Assembly: GCF_014203275.1 (NCBI RefSeq)
Contig: NZ_JACHIP010000001.1
Span: 372,001-436,000, forward strand
Reading direction: 5' to 3'
Length of the DNA: 64,000 nt
Source of the DNA: Granulicella aggregans
GTDB taxonomy: Bacteria > Acidobacteriota > Terriglobia > Terriglobales > Acidobacteriaceae
Position 1 is the first letter of the stretch, and every line of letters begins with the position of its first letter. Below, piece by piece: positions 45,501-53,823 of the stretch. The translations under genes were made by a program, and so were the position numbers. The notes under the pieces were generated by a model. That model saw nothing but the letters and a program-made list of their open reading frames with translations, did no database searches and was not told the origin of the DNA.

Positions 45501-46976
45501 GAGATCGCCATAGCCCTTCGGTGCCGCCACGTCCATGATCGTTCGCAGCGGAATTCCCTTCGCCGTGGCCGTCAGATACGCATGCGCGGGCTGTACCTTT
45601 GCGATAGCGACAGAACCCATCACCGGCGGAGGAGCGTTCACCATCGCAGCAGTTCGGTTCGCCGTCTTCGCAGCCGCCACTGTAGTTGGAGACTTGGAGG
45701 TCGTATCCGAGGGCACTTCGCCCAGCCAGTTCGTGATGCGAAGGTCGCCCTCCGCGCTTCCACCGCCCGGCAGATATCCCGTCAGCGTAGTCAGCAGTAG
45801 GTCCGCCGGTGTGATTCTCAGGTGCGCCGATCCATCGATGTCATGCAACCGCACATCCTGGTCCTCATAGCCAGCCTTGTGGATCTTCACCTCACCAACC
45901 AGCAGGTAGCCCGCCTTACAATCCGGGTCAGGAGGCAGCACTTTAGAGCTCGGTGCCTGCTCCGCCTTCGGATGTCTGCGCCGCCAGAATGGAAGATGCT
46001 TCTGCGCTACTGCCGGTGCGACTGTGCAGTTATGTCCGCGCAGGTTCAGGTCCGCCACTCCGCCGGTTAATCCATTGAACCCGGCAAGGATCCCGATCTG
46101 CTTCAGTTCCAGCGATCCATCCACCGCTGCCTGCCACTCCGGCTGCGCGAAATGCTCCAGCGATGCGTTCGCCTTGACGAGGGTGCTCTTACCCGTCGTC
46201 AACTCCAGCTTGGTCAGCTTCGCCGCATCGCGGCCCAACTCAGCCTCAACGTGCAGCTTCGACTGCGCTTCGGGATACGTCGTCATCTTGGTGCGTAAGT
46301 CTTTCAGGTCGACCGTAGCCCCGTAGCGATCGCTCGACGAGATGTAGTGCACCTCTGCATCCAGATCACGCGCCGTTAGATCAAACGGAATCGCACGATC
46401 GTTCAAGAGCGCGACGCCATTCACCAACTCCACCTGGCCAGCCTTTAGGTCGAGCAGCGTGTCGGTCAGCGGCTCCTTGCTCGTGCTCGGATGCTTTGGC
46501 ACGGGTTGGTTCGTCTTGCCATCCTTATCGATGATGAGATGAATCTGCGGATGCTCGACACGCAGCAAGCTCAACCCGACATGCGAGGCCAGCCCCACCC
46601 CGGCGGTGTGCGATAGGAAGCTTGAGATCTTCAGCCTTACATCGATCTTGTCGATGGCTATATAAGGCGTTTCGCTGGGCCCTTCCGTCCCATGAATGAT
46701 GAGGCCGTCGGCCTCAATCGCAAGATGCCGCAGACTGAAGCGCATCTGCCGCAGTTCCACCTTGCCGCCGGTTGCGTCTTCAAGAACTTTGACAACCTCG
46801 CTGCCGACGCGACGCTGGAAGTCTGGTGTCGTCGTGTACCACCAGCCCGTGCCAAGCAGCGCTACGATCAGCACCACCACAACCAAAATCGTCCACGCCA
46901 TCGCCTTCGATATTCTTATCGCGATGTGGGGCCGCTTCTTACCCTTCGGAACTACCGGCTCTTCAGGCACGCTCAT
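42600..46976 (-). CDS. tamB: TamB-like translocation and assembly module protein
   Basis: The protein is 1458 aa. One N-terminal membrane anchor (AWTILVVVVLIVALLGTGWW) is followed by a very long run of beta-rich AsmA/DUF490 repeats. The C-terminal DUF490 domain is clear: GRIQVTDGSATFAGTTYQLQRGDIYF, PPLSEADVFNLLALGRTQEE and ITVEQQLTQQLTLTYAQ. TamB forms a hydrophobic groove between the inner and outer membranes for lipid transport and outer-membrane protein assembly. Its start overlaps the SurA-like stop by 4 bp, so the upstream pair is coupled to it. Confidence 0.94.
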   Translation of the reverse strand: MSVPEEPVVPKGKKRPHIAIRISKAMAWTILVVVVLIVALLGTGWWYTTTPDFQRRVGSEVVKVLEDATGGKVELRQMRFSLRHLAIEADGLIIHGTEGPSETPYIAIDKIDVRLKISSFLSHTAGVGLASHVGLSLLRVEHPQIHLIIDKDGKTNQPVPKHPSTSKEPLTDTLLDLKAGQVELVNGVALLNDRAIPFDLTARDLDAEVHYISSSDRYGATVDLKDLRTKMTTYPEAQSKLHVEAELGRDAAKLTKLELTTGKSTLVKANASLEHFAQPEWQAAVDGSLELKQIGILAGFNGLTGGVADLNLRGHNCTVAPAVAQKHLPFWRRRHPKAEQAPSSKVLPPDPDCKAGYLLVGEVKIHKAGYEDQDVRLHDIDGSAHLRITPADLLLTTLTGYLPGGGSAEGDLRITNWLGEVPSDTTSKSPTTVAAAKTANRTAAMVNAPPPVMGSVAIAKVQPAHAYLTATAKGIPLRTIMDVAAPKGYGDLGFDTTVSGPIKAEWSGPASALAASVQVDGDLKFAPSGSKRAGAASNIPVSGQAQAHYDGKSEVVRISRIQLLTPQSTLNASGVLGVNVGDPLTALQVNLSVRDLGEYDQLLQTLGLESNGKKGSAAIPLVLHGGLEFQGSASGAIADLDVKGHLQAQQVEVKLGTGETQQADVLVDSVIADAEFSPYSGLAVASSTITRGTAVLNVGGSVKPHKLVSKRRTSSYVWDDDTAVNAQVQLANAQMGDVLQIAGQQGKYPVTGTLNLHGNVNGTLGALNGSGNVALANGVAYGEAFQGVNADLTMQGKAIEGKNVVLKAHDMQVTGNGGYDMGSERFHAHLQGDNLLLSKLDTVKKSGVAADGTLTLVADANGTIEQPGLTAKLRLANVTVSGKAVGEVAADVHSEGKIMYLTAHATAIGTKIDATGQTQLTGDYPTQAKLNFAGLDVGKAVDMFSTTGLKATSNIDGTVTVNGPLKTPMKLEGNAALNNFSVKLQGIDLKAAEPIRVSLKSGVATLDQLHITGTDTDLHAGGTAQVFGATDPKGGALNLHATGSVSPALAHVVDREVQASGKVSFDVATVGQMKDPQLTGKIKFEHVNASMESIPNGLTDMNGTLAFNEDRLQVESLTATTGGGKVTIGGFFSYRDGLFADLTLGADTVRVRYNGLSATANASLKLQGGPDSLRLGGNMLITRFGVGANVDFAAFAGSGGVAAPPDPNSIMDKIVLDVHVTSSPQLDFQNSYAKLAGTVDLTVRGTIASPTVLGRIQVTDGSATFAGTTYQLQRGDIYFSNPVRIDPVIDIDATARVESYDITVGLHGTSTNLKPTYRSEPPLSEADVFNLLALGRTQEEAQIYQEKQVQAGTDPTTSALLGGALNATVSNRVSKLFGVGSVKIDPAFVGTLGNSSARITVEQQLTQQLTLTYAQNVNQTAQQLIQVQYQLNRNMSIVATRDETGVFSVVYKIRKRYR

Positions 46977-47719
46977 CGCGTCACCTCGTCCGCCGTCACC
47001 ATCCGTACATCGCCCGACGCGCGCAGCGCCTTCAGCCAGTCCTCAAGCAATGCGCTCACCTGTTCCTGCAAAAGAATTTCGCGTATCCGGTCGCTGATGG
47101 AATCCAGCTTCGGCGCGGTCGCCTTACGCGCCGCATACTTGGGCAGCAGCGTCTTCGTGTAGTAGTCCTGCACCTCTTGATCCGAGATGCGGATCCCCAT
47201 CCTGAACCTGTCCTCAATGAACTGCAGCGTCTCCATCCGGTCGCGCCAGTGACGCAACAACTCCTCTTCCGTGAATCCGTTGTCCTTCAAGAACTGGTGC
47301 CAACCCTCCGGGGTCTCGCATTTGTACTGCTTACAAGCAAGAATGTCCTTGCGCAGGTCCGCCAGGTTTGCCTGCACCTCGGTGTCGGTGATCGGCTTCC
47401 TCGGCTGCTCCCTTGCCTGCTGCAGGATCAGCGTGCGATCGATCAATCGCTGAATCGCCTGATCCCGAGAGAACGAGCCCGTCGGCTCGCTGTAGGGCTG
47501 GAAGACTGCAAATCTGCGCTCCTCGTCCACATCGCTCTCAAGAATCAGATCGCCATTGACAATCCCAACAACGCGGTCAAGCTGCGTCGCGCCGGCATCC
47601 TTCGCAGCGGTGCTTTGCGACTTAGCCTCAGCCGCATTCTGGGCGAGCATAGGGACACAAAGGAGCATCAGCCCCATCGGCACCGCGACCCGCAACAGAT
47701 TTGCCTCGCTATCTTTCAT
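46973..47719 (-). CDS. SurA N-terminal domain chaperone-like protein
   Basis: The protein is 248 aa from the ATG at 47719, next to AGGAG; a GTG at 47752 overlaps the upstream stop and adds 11 residues. A signal peptide ends PMLAQ. The SurA-N-like part is LDRVVGIVNGDLILESDVDEERRFAVFQ and a following helical body (RDQAIQRLIDRTLILQQAREQ). There is no parvulin isomerase domain, so it is a chaperone-only form. It lies between an Omp85 protein and TamB, with overlap at both ends, and likely escorts outer-membrane substrates to them. Confidence 0.88.
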   Translation of the reverse strand: MKDSEANLLRVAVPMGLMLLCVPMLAQNAAEAKSQSTAAKDAGATQLDRVVGIVNGDLILESDVDEERRFAVFQPYSEPTGSFSRDQAIQRLIDRTLILQQAREQPRKPITDTEVQANLADLRKDILACKQYKCETPEGWHQFLKDNGFTEEELLRHWRDRMETLQFIEDRFRMGIRISDQEVQDYYTKTLLPKYAARKATAPKLDSISDRIREILLQEQVSALLEDWLKALRASGDVRMVTADEVTR

Positions 47720-47751
47720 CGATCTCCTGCGAATGCTGTTGTCTCTGAACA

Positions 47752-50700
47752 CTAGAAGCTCTGTCCGATGCTGAAGAAGAAGTTGAACTTGCCCGCCTTG
47801 CCCTCATACGGATCGCGACCGTTGAAGTCCGCAATCACCGGATACTTGGGCGGATTCAAGTTGTAACTAAAATCGACGCGAATTGGTCCCACAGGAGTCT
47901 TGTAACGACCGCCGACTCCAAGATCGTGCGAAAAGTAATTGAAGTTACAGGTCCCGAATTGCTGATTTACTACCGCGCAGGTCTCTTCATTCGGCTGCCT
48001 GAAGCGAAAGAAGCTTGGGAACATATCGCCCACGTTCTGGAAGACATTTCCCATGTCATGAAAGAGTACGAAGGCCAGGCCATCACCGACATAAGGCAAC
48101 GTTGCCGCAGGCAGGCGCAGCTCGGTTGAATTCACAAACGCCGCCGTTCCACCCACCGGAAATCCTGTCTGCAGGTCCCTTGGACCGGCCCCGTTCAGCG
48201 GAAACCCACGGTGTGAACTGGCCCCACCAGCGTACAAACGTTCCGGCAAAGGAACCGCGTCGCAGGACGCGTTCGTATCGAGCAGAATGCCTGCGCAGGA
48301 AGCGTTCCCTACGTTCGGGTTCTTGCCGAACTTTGTCTCGAATCCGAGCCGGGTATTGCGCGCCAGAACGTACTTACGCTTGCCAAAGGTGTAGTAGGTA
48401 GAGTTCGTGAGGTCCAAGCGGTTGAAGTCGGATTGCGACCCGAACTTCGACGTTGCCAGAAACTCGGACACCGAGGTGTACGATCCTTTCCCCGCATCGA
48501 GTGGGCTTGGATCGCGCGTGTCGTGGAACCACGTAATTCCGGGGCCGCCCACGCGCACAGGCTGTGACAACAGCGGAATCAGGTTTGCCGAAATCTGCAG
48601 ACTGTTTGGATCGACCGCAACCCGACGATACTGGAAGTCGTAAATAAACGTGTCCGTGCGCCGGAACTTCTGCGTCACACGGAAATCGAACTGCAGCGTC
48701 GACGCTTTGAACGTCGTAATGTTCTGCACATTCGAATACCCGCCTGAGACCGACGCCGTCAGCAGCGGATTCCCTAGAAGATGCGGATTCACAAAAGTCA
48801 GCGTCGCCACCTTTTCGAGCAATCCGTAGGTCGTATGCAACGTCGCCGATTTATCCGTGCCGAAGAGATTGATGCGCGAGACATCCGCCGAAACTCGTGG
48901 ACTGACGCTCGCCGACCCTTCAATCTTCGTGGGTTGGTTCGGGTCGACACCGAGCAGAATGGCGGAGGCCTTCGAGAGCGTTCCAGCCGCTGGCGTACCT
49001 GTCTGCGCCTCAATCCCGAAACCGTAAGTCACATCCCAGCGTTTCGCCTCGCGCAACTGGATCAGCACATTCTTTCGTGCAGCATCTCCATCAGGGTTCT
49101 GCACCGCCGCATTCACCTCGTTGAACAGCGCAAGGTTATAGAGCTTCCGCTGCGTATCGAGCAGAGCGCTCTGGTCCAGCGGGTCGCCCGGGTGCAACTG
49201 CAAGGTGTTGTCGATCACCTTCGGCTTGGTCCTCGTATCGCCCGACACCAGCACATGATCGACGAATACCTGATGGCCTTCCATCACGTTGATGGCGACG
49301 TTCGTCAGCTTCGGATCGTTCGCATCCTTCGCCTGCTTCACCTCGACACGCGCCTGGTCGAAGCCATTGCTCAGGTAGTAGCTCAGCACCGCGTCGCGAT
49401 CGCCAGAGAGCGAGATCAGGCTGAAGGGCTGTCCCTGCTGCGAGTTCAAAAGATTCTTCACCGCCGCAGAGCGTGCTGTATCAACGCCCGCCACCTCGAT
49501 CGCGCCGAACTTCTGCTGCGGCCCTTCGACAATCGTCAGCGTGACCTTGATCTGCGCAGCCTTCAGAGGCTTGCCATTCGGGGCATTGTCGATGTCATCG
49601 ACGACCGACGTGACCGTCGTCTCGTTGAATCCGTTGGCGCGATAGAGCGCCTGGATCGAACTGATGTCGGAGTCGACCAGCGCGGGGCTGTATCGCCCGC
49701 TGCGCAGATACGCGTCCGCCTTCTGTACTCGCATCCGTTCCTTCAGCAGGTCGGACTCAAAGTACTTGTTCCCCTTGAGCGTGACACTTACAACCTTGTG
49801 CTTCACCCCACGGTCGACCGAGTAGACCACCTGCTCGCTCGGCGTATCTTCCCCAATCACCTTTACCTCGACCGTCGCGTCGAAGTATCCCTGCTGTTCA
49901 AGGAACTCCCGGATATTGTGCGTCCCCTCGTTCAGCAGGTCATTGTCGATCGTGCCTTCCTCAAAGATCGGTACTAGCAGATGCAGCCGGCTCGTCGAGA
50001 CCTTCGCCCCTTCGATCGACACCTTCACCACGGGACCCTGGTTTGCGTGGAAGTCGTAGTTCAACCGCTTCTTCGGCTGGTCGTAGGTGGACTTTTGCAA
50101 CGCCACCGTCGCTTCCAACCGGTCCTTCTTCTGATACTGGGTCCGCAGCCTGCTCAGCGCATTTGAGGTCGTCTCTCGCGTGACCTTGCGGCCCTCTTTC
50201 AGCTTGCTCTTCTTACGGAATTCTTCGAGGGCGAGGCCAGGATCGTTGCCCTGCATCGCGACGTTGCCGATTCGCGCTTGCGGCCCGATATCAATCCGGA
50301 AGGTAATGTTGATCTGCTGGCTCGCATCGTCCGGAGTCGTCGTCACCGATACGATCGGCTGATAAAAGCCGTTCTGCGCCAGCGTCTGTTTCACCAGTGT
50401 GGTCGCCGTCGGGACGGCCGTTTCCACATAGGGAGCGCCGGGATTCAAGTTCGTCGAATACTCCAGCAGCGACGAAAGCTGCTCGCCCTTGACACCCTCA
50501 ATGTTCACCCGTCCAACGAAATACCGCGACGGGCCGCTGAAGATCAACGTCACCAAGTCACCGTTCCGAATACCGTTCACGCCAATCGTGCGATAGCGCC
50601 CGCTAGCGAACAACCTGCGCAAGCTGTTACGCACCTTCTCTGGATCGAGCGGCTCACCTGGCTGCTGCGGGAGTTGCTTCGGGAGAGCATCGTTCGGGCC

Positions 50701-51078
50701 GAAGGTTACTCCCTCAAAGCGAATCGCCGCGACCTTCAAGCCGTTCCACTGGAAGATCGTCGTCTTCAGCGCCGGTTCATCGGCGACCTTGGTTCCGCCA
50801 GCCTGCAAGTCGCGTTGGGCCGTGGTGGGAACAGCCGGTGCCCCCTGCGCTGCGTCTGGAACCGGAGCGTGCTGAACGACCGCAGGCGCGGGAGCAGTCA
50901 CCGGCGGGACGCTTTCGGACGCTGGGTTCGCAGCCTGTCCGAAAGCGACAGCGCTCGGTGAAGTGGAAAGAGCGACCGTCATCCCTGCGATCCCGAGCAC
51001 GGCGTGCAATCCCCAGCCAGCGGCACCGGGACACACCCTCCGAATCTTCACCAACACACGCTCAAAAACCACTCGCAA
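47752..51078 (-). CDS. Omp85 outer-membrane protein (BamA/TamA family)
   Basis: The protein is 1108 aa, longer than E. coli BamA (810) or TamA (577). A signal region and Pro/Ala-rich linker are followed by several POTRA repeats (for example GLKVAAIRFEGVTFGP, FVGRVNIEGVKGE, KHKVVSVTLKGNKYFESDLL, KFGAIEVAGVDTARS, VDHVLVSGDTRTKPK; I count at least five). The 16-strand barrel follows from about residue 660, with the conserved loop-6 motif as SSHRGFPLNGAGPRD and a terminal Phe. The operon with SurA-N and TamB suggests the TAM counterpart, though it could also serve as the general BamA. Confidence 0.93.
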   Translation of the reverse strand: MRVVFERVLVKIRRVCPGAAGWGLHAVLGIAGMTVALSTSPSAVAFGQAANPASESVPPVTAPAPAVVQHAPVPDAAQGAPAVPTTAQRDLQAGGTKVADEPALKTTIFQWNGLKVAAIRFEGVTFGPNDALPKQLPQQPGEPLDPEKVRNSLRRLFASGRYRTIGVNGIRNGDLVTLIFSGPSRYFVGRVNIEGVKGEQLSSLLEYSTNLNPGAPYVETAVPTATTLVKQTLAQNGFYQPIVSVTTTPDDASQQINITFRIDIGPQARIGNVAMQGNDPGLALEEFRKKSKLKEGRKVTRETTSNALSRLRTQYQKKDRLEATVALQKSTYDQPKKRLNYDFHANQGPVVKVSIEGAKVSTSRLHLLVPIFEEGTIDNDLLNEGTHNIREFLEQQGYFDATVEVKVIGEDTPSEQVVYSVDRGVKHKVVSVTLKGNKYFESDLLKERMRVQKADAYLRSGRYSPALVDSDISSIQALYRANGFNETTVTSVVDDIDNAPNGKPLKAAQIKVTLTIVEGPQQKFGAIEVAGVDTARSAAVKNLLNSQQGQPFSLISLSGDRDAVLSYYLSNGFDQARVEVKQAKDANDPKLTNVAINVMEGHQVFVDHVLVSGDTRTKPKVIDNTLQLHPGDPLDQSALLDTQRKLYNLALFNEVNAAVQNPDGDAARKNVLIQLREAKRWDVTYGFGIEAQTGTPAAGTLSKASAILLGVDPNQPTKIEGSASVSPRVSADVSRINLFGTDKSATLHTTYGLLEKVATLTFVNPHLLGNPLLTASVSGGYSNVQNITTFKASTLQFDFRVTQKFRRTDTFIYDFQYRRVAVDPNSLQISANLIPLLSQPVRVGGPGITWFHDTRDPSPLDAGKGSYTSVSEFLATSKFGSQSDFNRLDLTNSTYYTFGKRKYVLARNTRLGFETKFGKNPNVGNASCAGILLDTNASCDAVPLPERLYAGGASSHRGFPLNGAGPRDLQTGFPVGGTAAFVNSTELRLPAATLPYVGDGLAFVLFHDMGNVFQNVGDMFPSFFRFRQPNEETCAVVNQQFGTCNFNYFSHDLGVGGRYKTPVGPIRVDFSYNLNPPKYPVIADFNGRDPYEGKAGKFNFFFSIGQSF

Positions 51079-51286
51079 ATTCCTCTTGATGGGCCCGCAG
51101 AATCTTCGAGCAGTCCAACTTCCTTTGCCTCATCCTCAATGTCTTGATCCTGGAAGGGAGACGCGATGGGCCCGCGTCCGATTGCCCTTTCCATGCGCTC
51201 GAAGCCCACGTCATTCCGATTCAATTGTCTAGGATGCAAATTTTCTTGCGAAAGTCAGACCGTAAGCCGAACCGCTTCATCCTCTC

Positions 51287-51300
51287 TATACTACGTAGTA
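51287..51300 (+). promoter_or_regulatory. Candidate -10 box overlapped by a palindromic operator
   Basis: TATACT (51287-51292) resembles a -10 box and overlaps the perfect 12-bp palindrome TACTACGTAGTA (51289-51300). This is about 60 bp before the ThiF-like gene start. I see no good -35 box, as would suit an activator-independent weak or repressed promoter. A BlaI/MecI-type repressor is one possible reader; this is a guess from site shape. Confidence 0.45.
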
Positions 51301-51359
51301 AGAGTTCATCCGTCGCCGGTCGGGATAGCGATCTTGTGGCAGGATGGAAACCGACATTT

Positions 51360-52457
51360 ATGGCCGCATCGCTGCAAATTCCACTCGTCAATCCGCCCGC
51401 CGCTGCTCCCGGCGTCCCTGCGGATAACGAACGCTACAGCCGCCAGATCCTCTTTCCCGGAATCGGCGAATCCGGCCAGCAGCGGCTTGCCTCGGCCCAC
51501 GTGGCGATCGTCGGTTGCGGAGCCACCGGGGCGGCATCGGCATCGCTGCTCGCCCGCGCCGGCGTCGGCCATCTCACCCTGATTGACCGCGACTTTGTGG
51601 AAGCCTCAAACCTTCAGCGCCAGGTGCTCTTCGATGAGGCCGACGCCGCCGACGCTCTACCTAAAGCCGAAGCCGCCCGCCGAAAGATCGCCCTCTTTAA
51701 CTCCACGATCACAGTAACCCCTCAGATCGCCGATCTCGTCCCCGCAAACATCAACGAACTCCTTCAGACGGCCGACATCATCCTCGACGCCACGGACAAC
51801 TTCGAGACTCGCTACCTTATCAACGACTTCGCCGTTCAACAGGGCAAGCCCTGGATCTATGCCGCCGCCATCGGCGCCTACGCGGCCACGATGAACGTCC
51901 TTCCCATAAACGAAGATCGCACCCGCGCGGAAGCTACCGCCTGTCTCGCCTGCATCTTCCCCAAGCCGCCCGCCGGCACCACCGAGACCTGCGACACTGC
52001 CGGAATTCTCTCCACCGCCGTCAATTTTGCTGCCTCAATTCAGGTCACTGAGACTCTGAAGTACCTGACCGGCCAGTCGGCTCTCATGCGCCGCTCACTC
52101 CTCTCCTTCGACCTCTGGACCAACGACCGGTCGGAGATTTCGGCAACTAAGCCCGATCCGTCTTGCACCGTCTGCGGCCAGCGTGAGTTCACGCATCTTG
52201 CCGGAACCGCCCGGCCACACATCACGCTCTGCGGCCGCAACTCAGTGCAGATCCACGAACATCACCGCCCCGTTGATCTCGCCGCGATGCACGCCCGGCT
52301 CGCGCCGCATGGCCTCGTCCGCTCGAACGACCTGCTTCTGCGCCTCGAACGGCCGCCGCACACGATCACTCTGTTCGCCGATGGCCGTGCGATCATTCAA
52401 GGTACGACCGACCCCATGATTGCTCGCTCGCTCTACGCCCGTTTCGTCGGGTCATGA
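51360..52457 (+). CDS. ThiF/MoeB-family adenylyltransferase (E1-like)
   Basis: The protein is 365 aa from the ATG at 51360; the longer frame upstream is not supported. It has the E1-like core [19 protein letters not shown], a nucleotide-binding GCGATG (Gly52-Gly57), [14 protein letters not shown], zinc cysteine pairs CLAC and CTVC, and a candidate catalytic Cys in [11 protein letters not shown]. It adenylates the C-terminal Gly of a ubiquitin-like sulfur carrier (MoaD or ThiS). A short extra C-terminal domain replaces the rhodanese domain of some relatives. The MoaD-MoaE fusion at 35 kb is a possible partner in the same genome. Confidence 0.92.
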   Translation: MAASLQIPLVNPPAAAPGVPADNERYSRQILFPGIGESGQQRLASAHVAIVGCGATGAASASLLARAGVGHLTLIDRDFVEASNLQRQVLFDEADAADALPKAEAARRKIALFNSTITVTPQIADLVPANINELLQTADIILDATDNFETRYLINDFAVQQGKPWIYAAAIGAYAATMNVLPINEDRTRAEATACLACIFPKPPAGTTETCDTAGILSTAVNFAASIQVTETLKYLTGQSALMRRSLLSFDLWTNDRSEISATKPDPSCTVCGQREFTHLAGTARPHITLCGRNSVQIHEHHRPVDLAAMHARLAPHGLVRSNDLLLRLERPPHTITLFADGRAIIQGTTDPMIARSLYARFVGS

Positions 52458-52578
52458 GCCTAGGGCCGTCGGCACGACCATTGCCCGATACAACCTACGG
52501 GTTTGGTTGCGCGTCATACGCATCAGTCCCGTAGTGAACACTTTCTTCCAACCACTCAAGGAAGGCTCGAACGAAGCA

Positions 52579-53274
52579 ATGCAGGAAACGACCCTAGAAC
52601 AAGCCAGTCCGGCTACCGCACCGGTTCCTGTTGAGTCCACACAGGGAAAACCGAACTCCGGCCTCTTCAAGAGGAATCCGCCTATCGCGGGCGAAGCAGA
52701 TGCCATTGAGCGCGCGAAGGCCGGTGATCCCGAAGCCTTCTCGAAGCTGTATGCCCTGCACAAGCGCCGCGTTTACACACTCTGCCTGCGGATGCTGGGC
52801 AATGTCTCCGAAGCCGAAGACATGACCCAGGAGGCGTTCCTTCATCTCTTCCGCAAGCTCGGCAGCTTCCGCGGCGAATCTGCGTTCTCCACCTGGCTGC
52901 ACCGTCTGACGGTCAACCTAGTGCTGATGCAGCTTCGCAAGAAGGGGCTGAACCTGGTCTCGCTCGAAGAGACCATCAATCCATCAGAAGAAGATGCTCC
53001 TAAACGCGACTTCGGCAAGCGCGATCCGCAGCTCTCGGGTTCGCTCGACCGCGTTGCTCTCGAGCGCGCCGTCGCTCTTCTCCCTCCCGGATATCGTATG
53101 GTCTTCGTACTTCACGACGTAGAAGGCTTCGAACACAACGAGATCGCGACGATGCTCGAGTGCTCCACCGGAAACAGTAAGTCGCAGCTGCACAAGGCCC
53201 GCCTCAAACTCCGCGAACTTCTTCGCAAGGCGGAGCCACAATCTGAGCCTGGCCTGCTCAAGGAAGCCGTCTAA
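52579..53274 (+). CDS. ECF-type RNA polymerase sigma factor
   Basis: The protein is 231 aa from ATG 52579; a start further upstream cannot be excluded, because the ribosome site (AAGGAAGG) is 13 nt away. Residues about 1-35 form a Pro/Thr-rich tail. Region 2 is [47 protein letters not shown], and region 4 is [47 protein letters not shown] in part. The stop codon overlaps the ATG of the next gene by one base (TAATG), a coupling typical for a sigma factor and its regulator. The target regulon is unknown. Confidence 0.93.
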   Translation: MQETTLEQASPATAPVPVESTQGKPNSGLFKRNPPIAGEADAIERAKAGDPEAFSKLYALHKRRVYTLCLRMLGNVSEAEDMTQEAFLHLFRKLGSFRGESAFSTWLHRLTVNLVLMQLRKKGLNLVSLEETINPSEEDAPKRDFGKRDPQLSGSLDRVALERAVALLPPGYRMVFVLHDVEGFEHNEIATMLECSTGNSKSQLHKARLKLRELLRKAEPQSEPGLLKEAV

Positions 53275-53588
53275 TGACCCAAACGTCCAATAGCACCGAG
53301 AAAATGACCCTTGCGGAGTTCGAACAGCGACTCCCTGAATTCTTCGCCACCGGCACGGGAAGCATCAGCGATGATTCCCGGCTCCAGGCGTTCCTGCTTG
53401 AAAATCCAGACGCCGCAGCCCTGGTTCGCGACTTTGAAGCGATTGTGGAAGCTGCTCGCGGCATGTTCGATGACCCTGTCGAAGAGCCCAGCGACGCCGT
53501 TTGGCAGAACATTCAGAGCGGCCTCAAGTCGGCATCCATCGACCCGGAAACTCCGTCTGAGATTCTTGCGGCAAAATCAACACAGTAA
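53274..53588 (+). CDS. Small sigma-factor partner, degenerate anti-sigma zinc finger
   Basis: The protein is 104 aa, soluble, with no membrane helix. The segment TLAEFEQRLPEFF and then RLQAFLLENPDAAALVRDFEAIVEAAR has the layout of the zf-HC2 anti-sigma domain (helix, spacer, H-x3-C-x2-C, helix). The three metal ligands are replaced at exactly the right spacing: Phe40, Asn44 and Ala47. The N-terminal part should still be able to hold a sigma factor by helix packing. Coupled to the ECF gene by TAATG, it is probably an anti-sigma factor that has lost zinc binding and the membrane anchor. Confidence 0.7.
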   Translation: MTQTSNSTEKMTLAEFEQRLPEFFATGTGSISDDSRLQAFLLENPDAAALVRDFEAIVEAARGMFDDPVEEPSDAVWQNIQSGLKSASIDPETPSEILAAKSTQ

Positions 53589-53605
53589 GCTCAGATAATC
53601 TTTGC

Positions 53606-53792
53606 CACCCGCTTACTGCGGGTGTACATTCTTTCTTGACGTGACGAACTGCTTCCAGCCCGTGTCGTTTACTAGCTCCTATTGGTGCCCTCGCGCGGCC
53701 AGTGGAGCCTTCGCATGTCCCTCTGAAACCTGATAACCCCTCAGAGAACTTCGAACTTTCCGAGCCGCGATCCCAAAAGGATTGCGGCTTTT
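53606..53792 (+). ncRNA. Candidate structured RNA or leader upstream of aroK
   Basis: The 235-bp gap between the sigma-partner gene and aroK contains, in order: a 7-bp hairpin CACCCGC/GCGGGTG (53606-53624), a long-range stem ACGTG-a-CGAA/TTCG-CATGT (53639-53648 with 53710-53718) enclosing a second stem GCTCC/GGAGC, a CTCTGA/TCAGAG hairpin, and an intrinsic terminator. GATAAT (53594-53599) is a good -10 box that would place a start at the first hairpin. No family is recognised. It could be a stand-alone RNA of about 190 nt or an aroK attenuator. Confidence 0.5.
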
Positions 53793-53799
53793 GTATTTT
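53763..53799 (+). terminator. Intrinsic terminator just upstream of aroK
   Basis: An 11-bp stem (AGCCGCGATCC against GGATTGCGGCT, with one G-U pair) and a CAAAA loop is followed by TTTT and GTATTTT. It lies only about 25-30 bp before the aroK start, so full termination here would require aroK to have its own promoter or be controlled by read-through. Confidence 0.85.
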
Positions 53800-53823
53800 C
53801 ACCTCATACACTACGGAGAAGTC

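Noticed and set aside
42600..46976. Adhesin or autotransporter reading of the very long beta-rich protein
   Set aside because: The N-terminal anchor, the C-terminal DUF490 signature and the operon with Omp85 and SurA-N fit TamB.
48781..49977. 398-aa plus-strand frame
   Set aside because: It is antisense to the Omp85 gene, whose domain motifs are continuous. Arg/His/Leu/Gln-rich text is typical of a shadow frame in high-GC DNA.
53606..53792. 6S, SRP or RNase P RNA identity for the structured region
   Set aside because: Size is near that of 6S RNA, but I see no paired ends or known conserved core, so no family is claimed.
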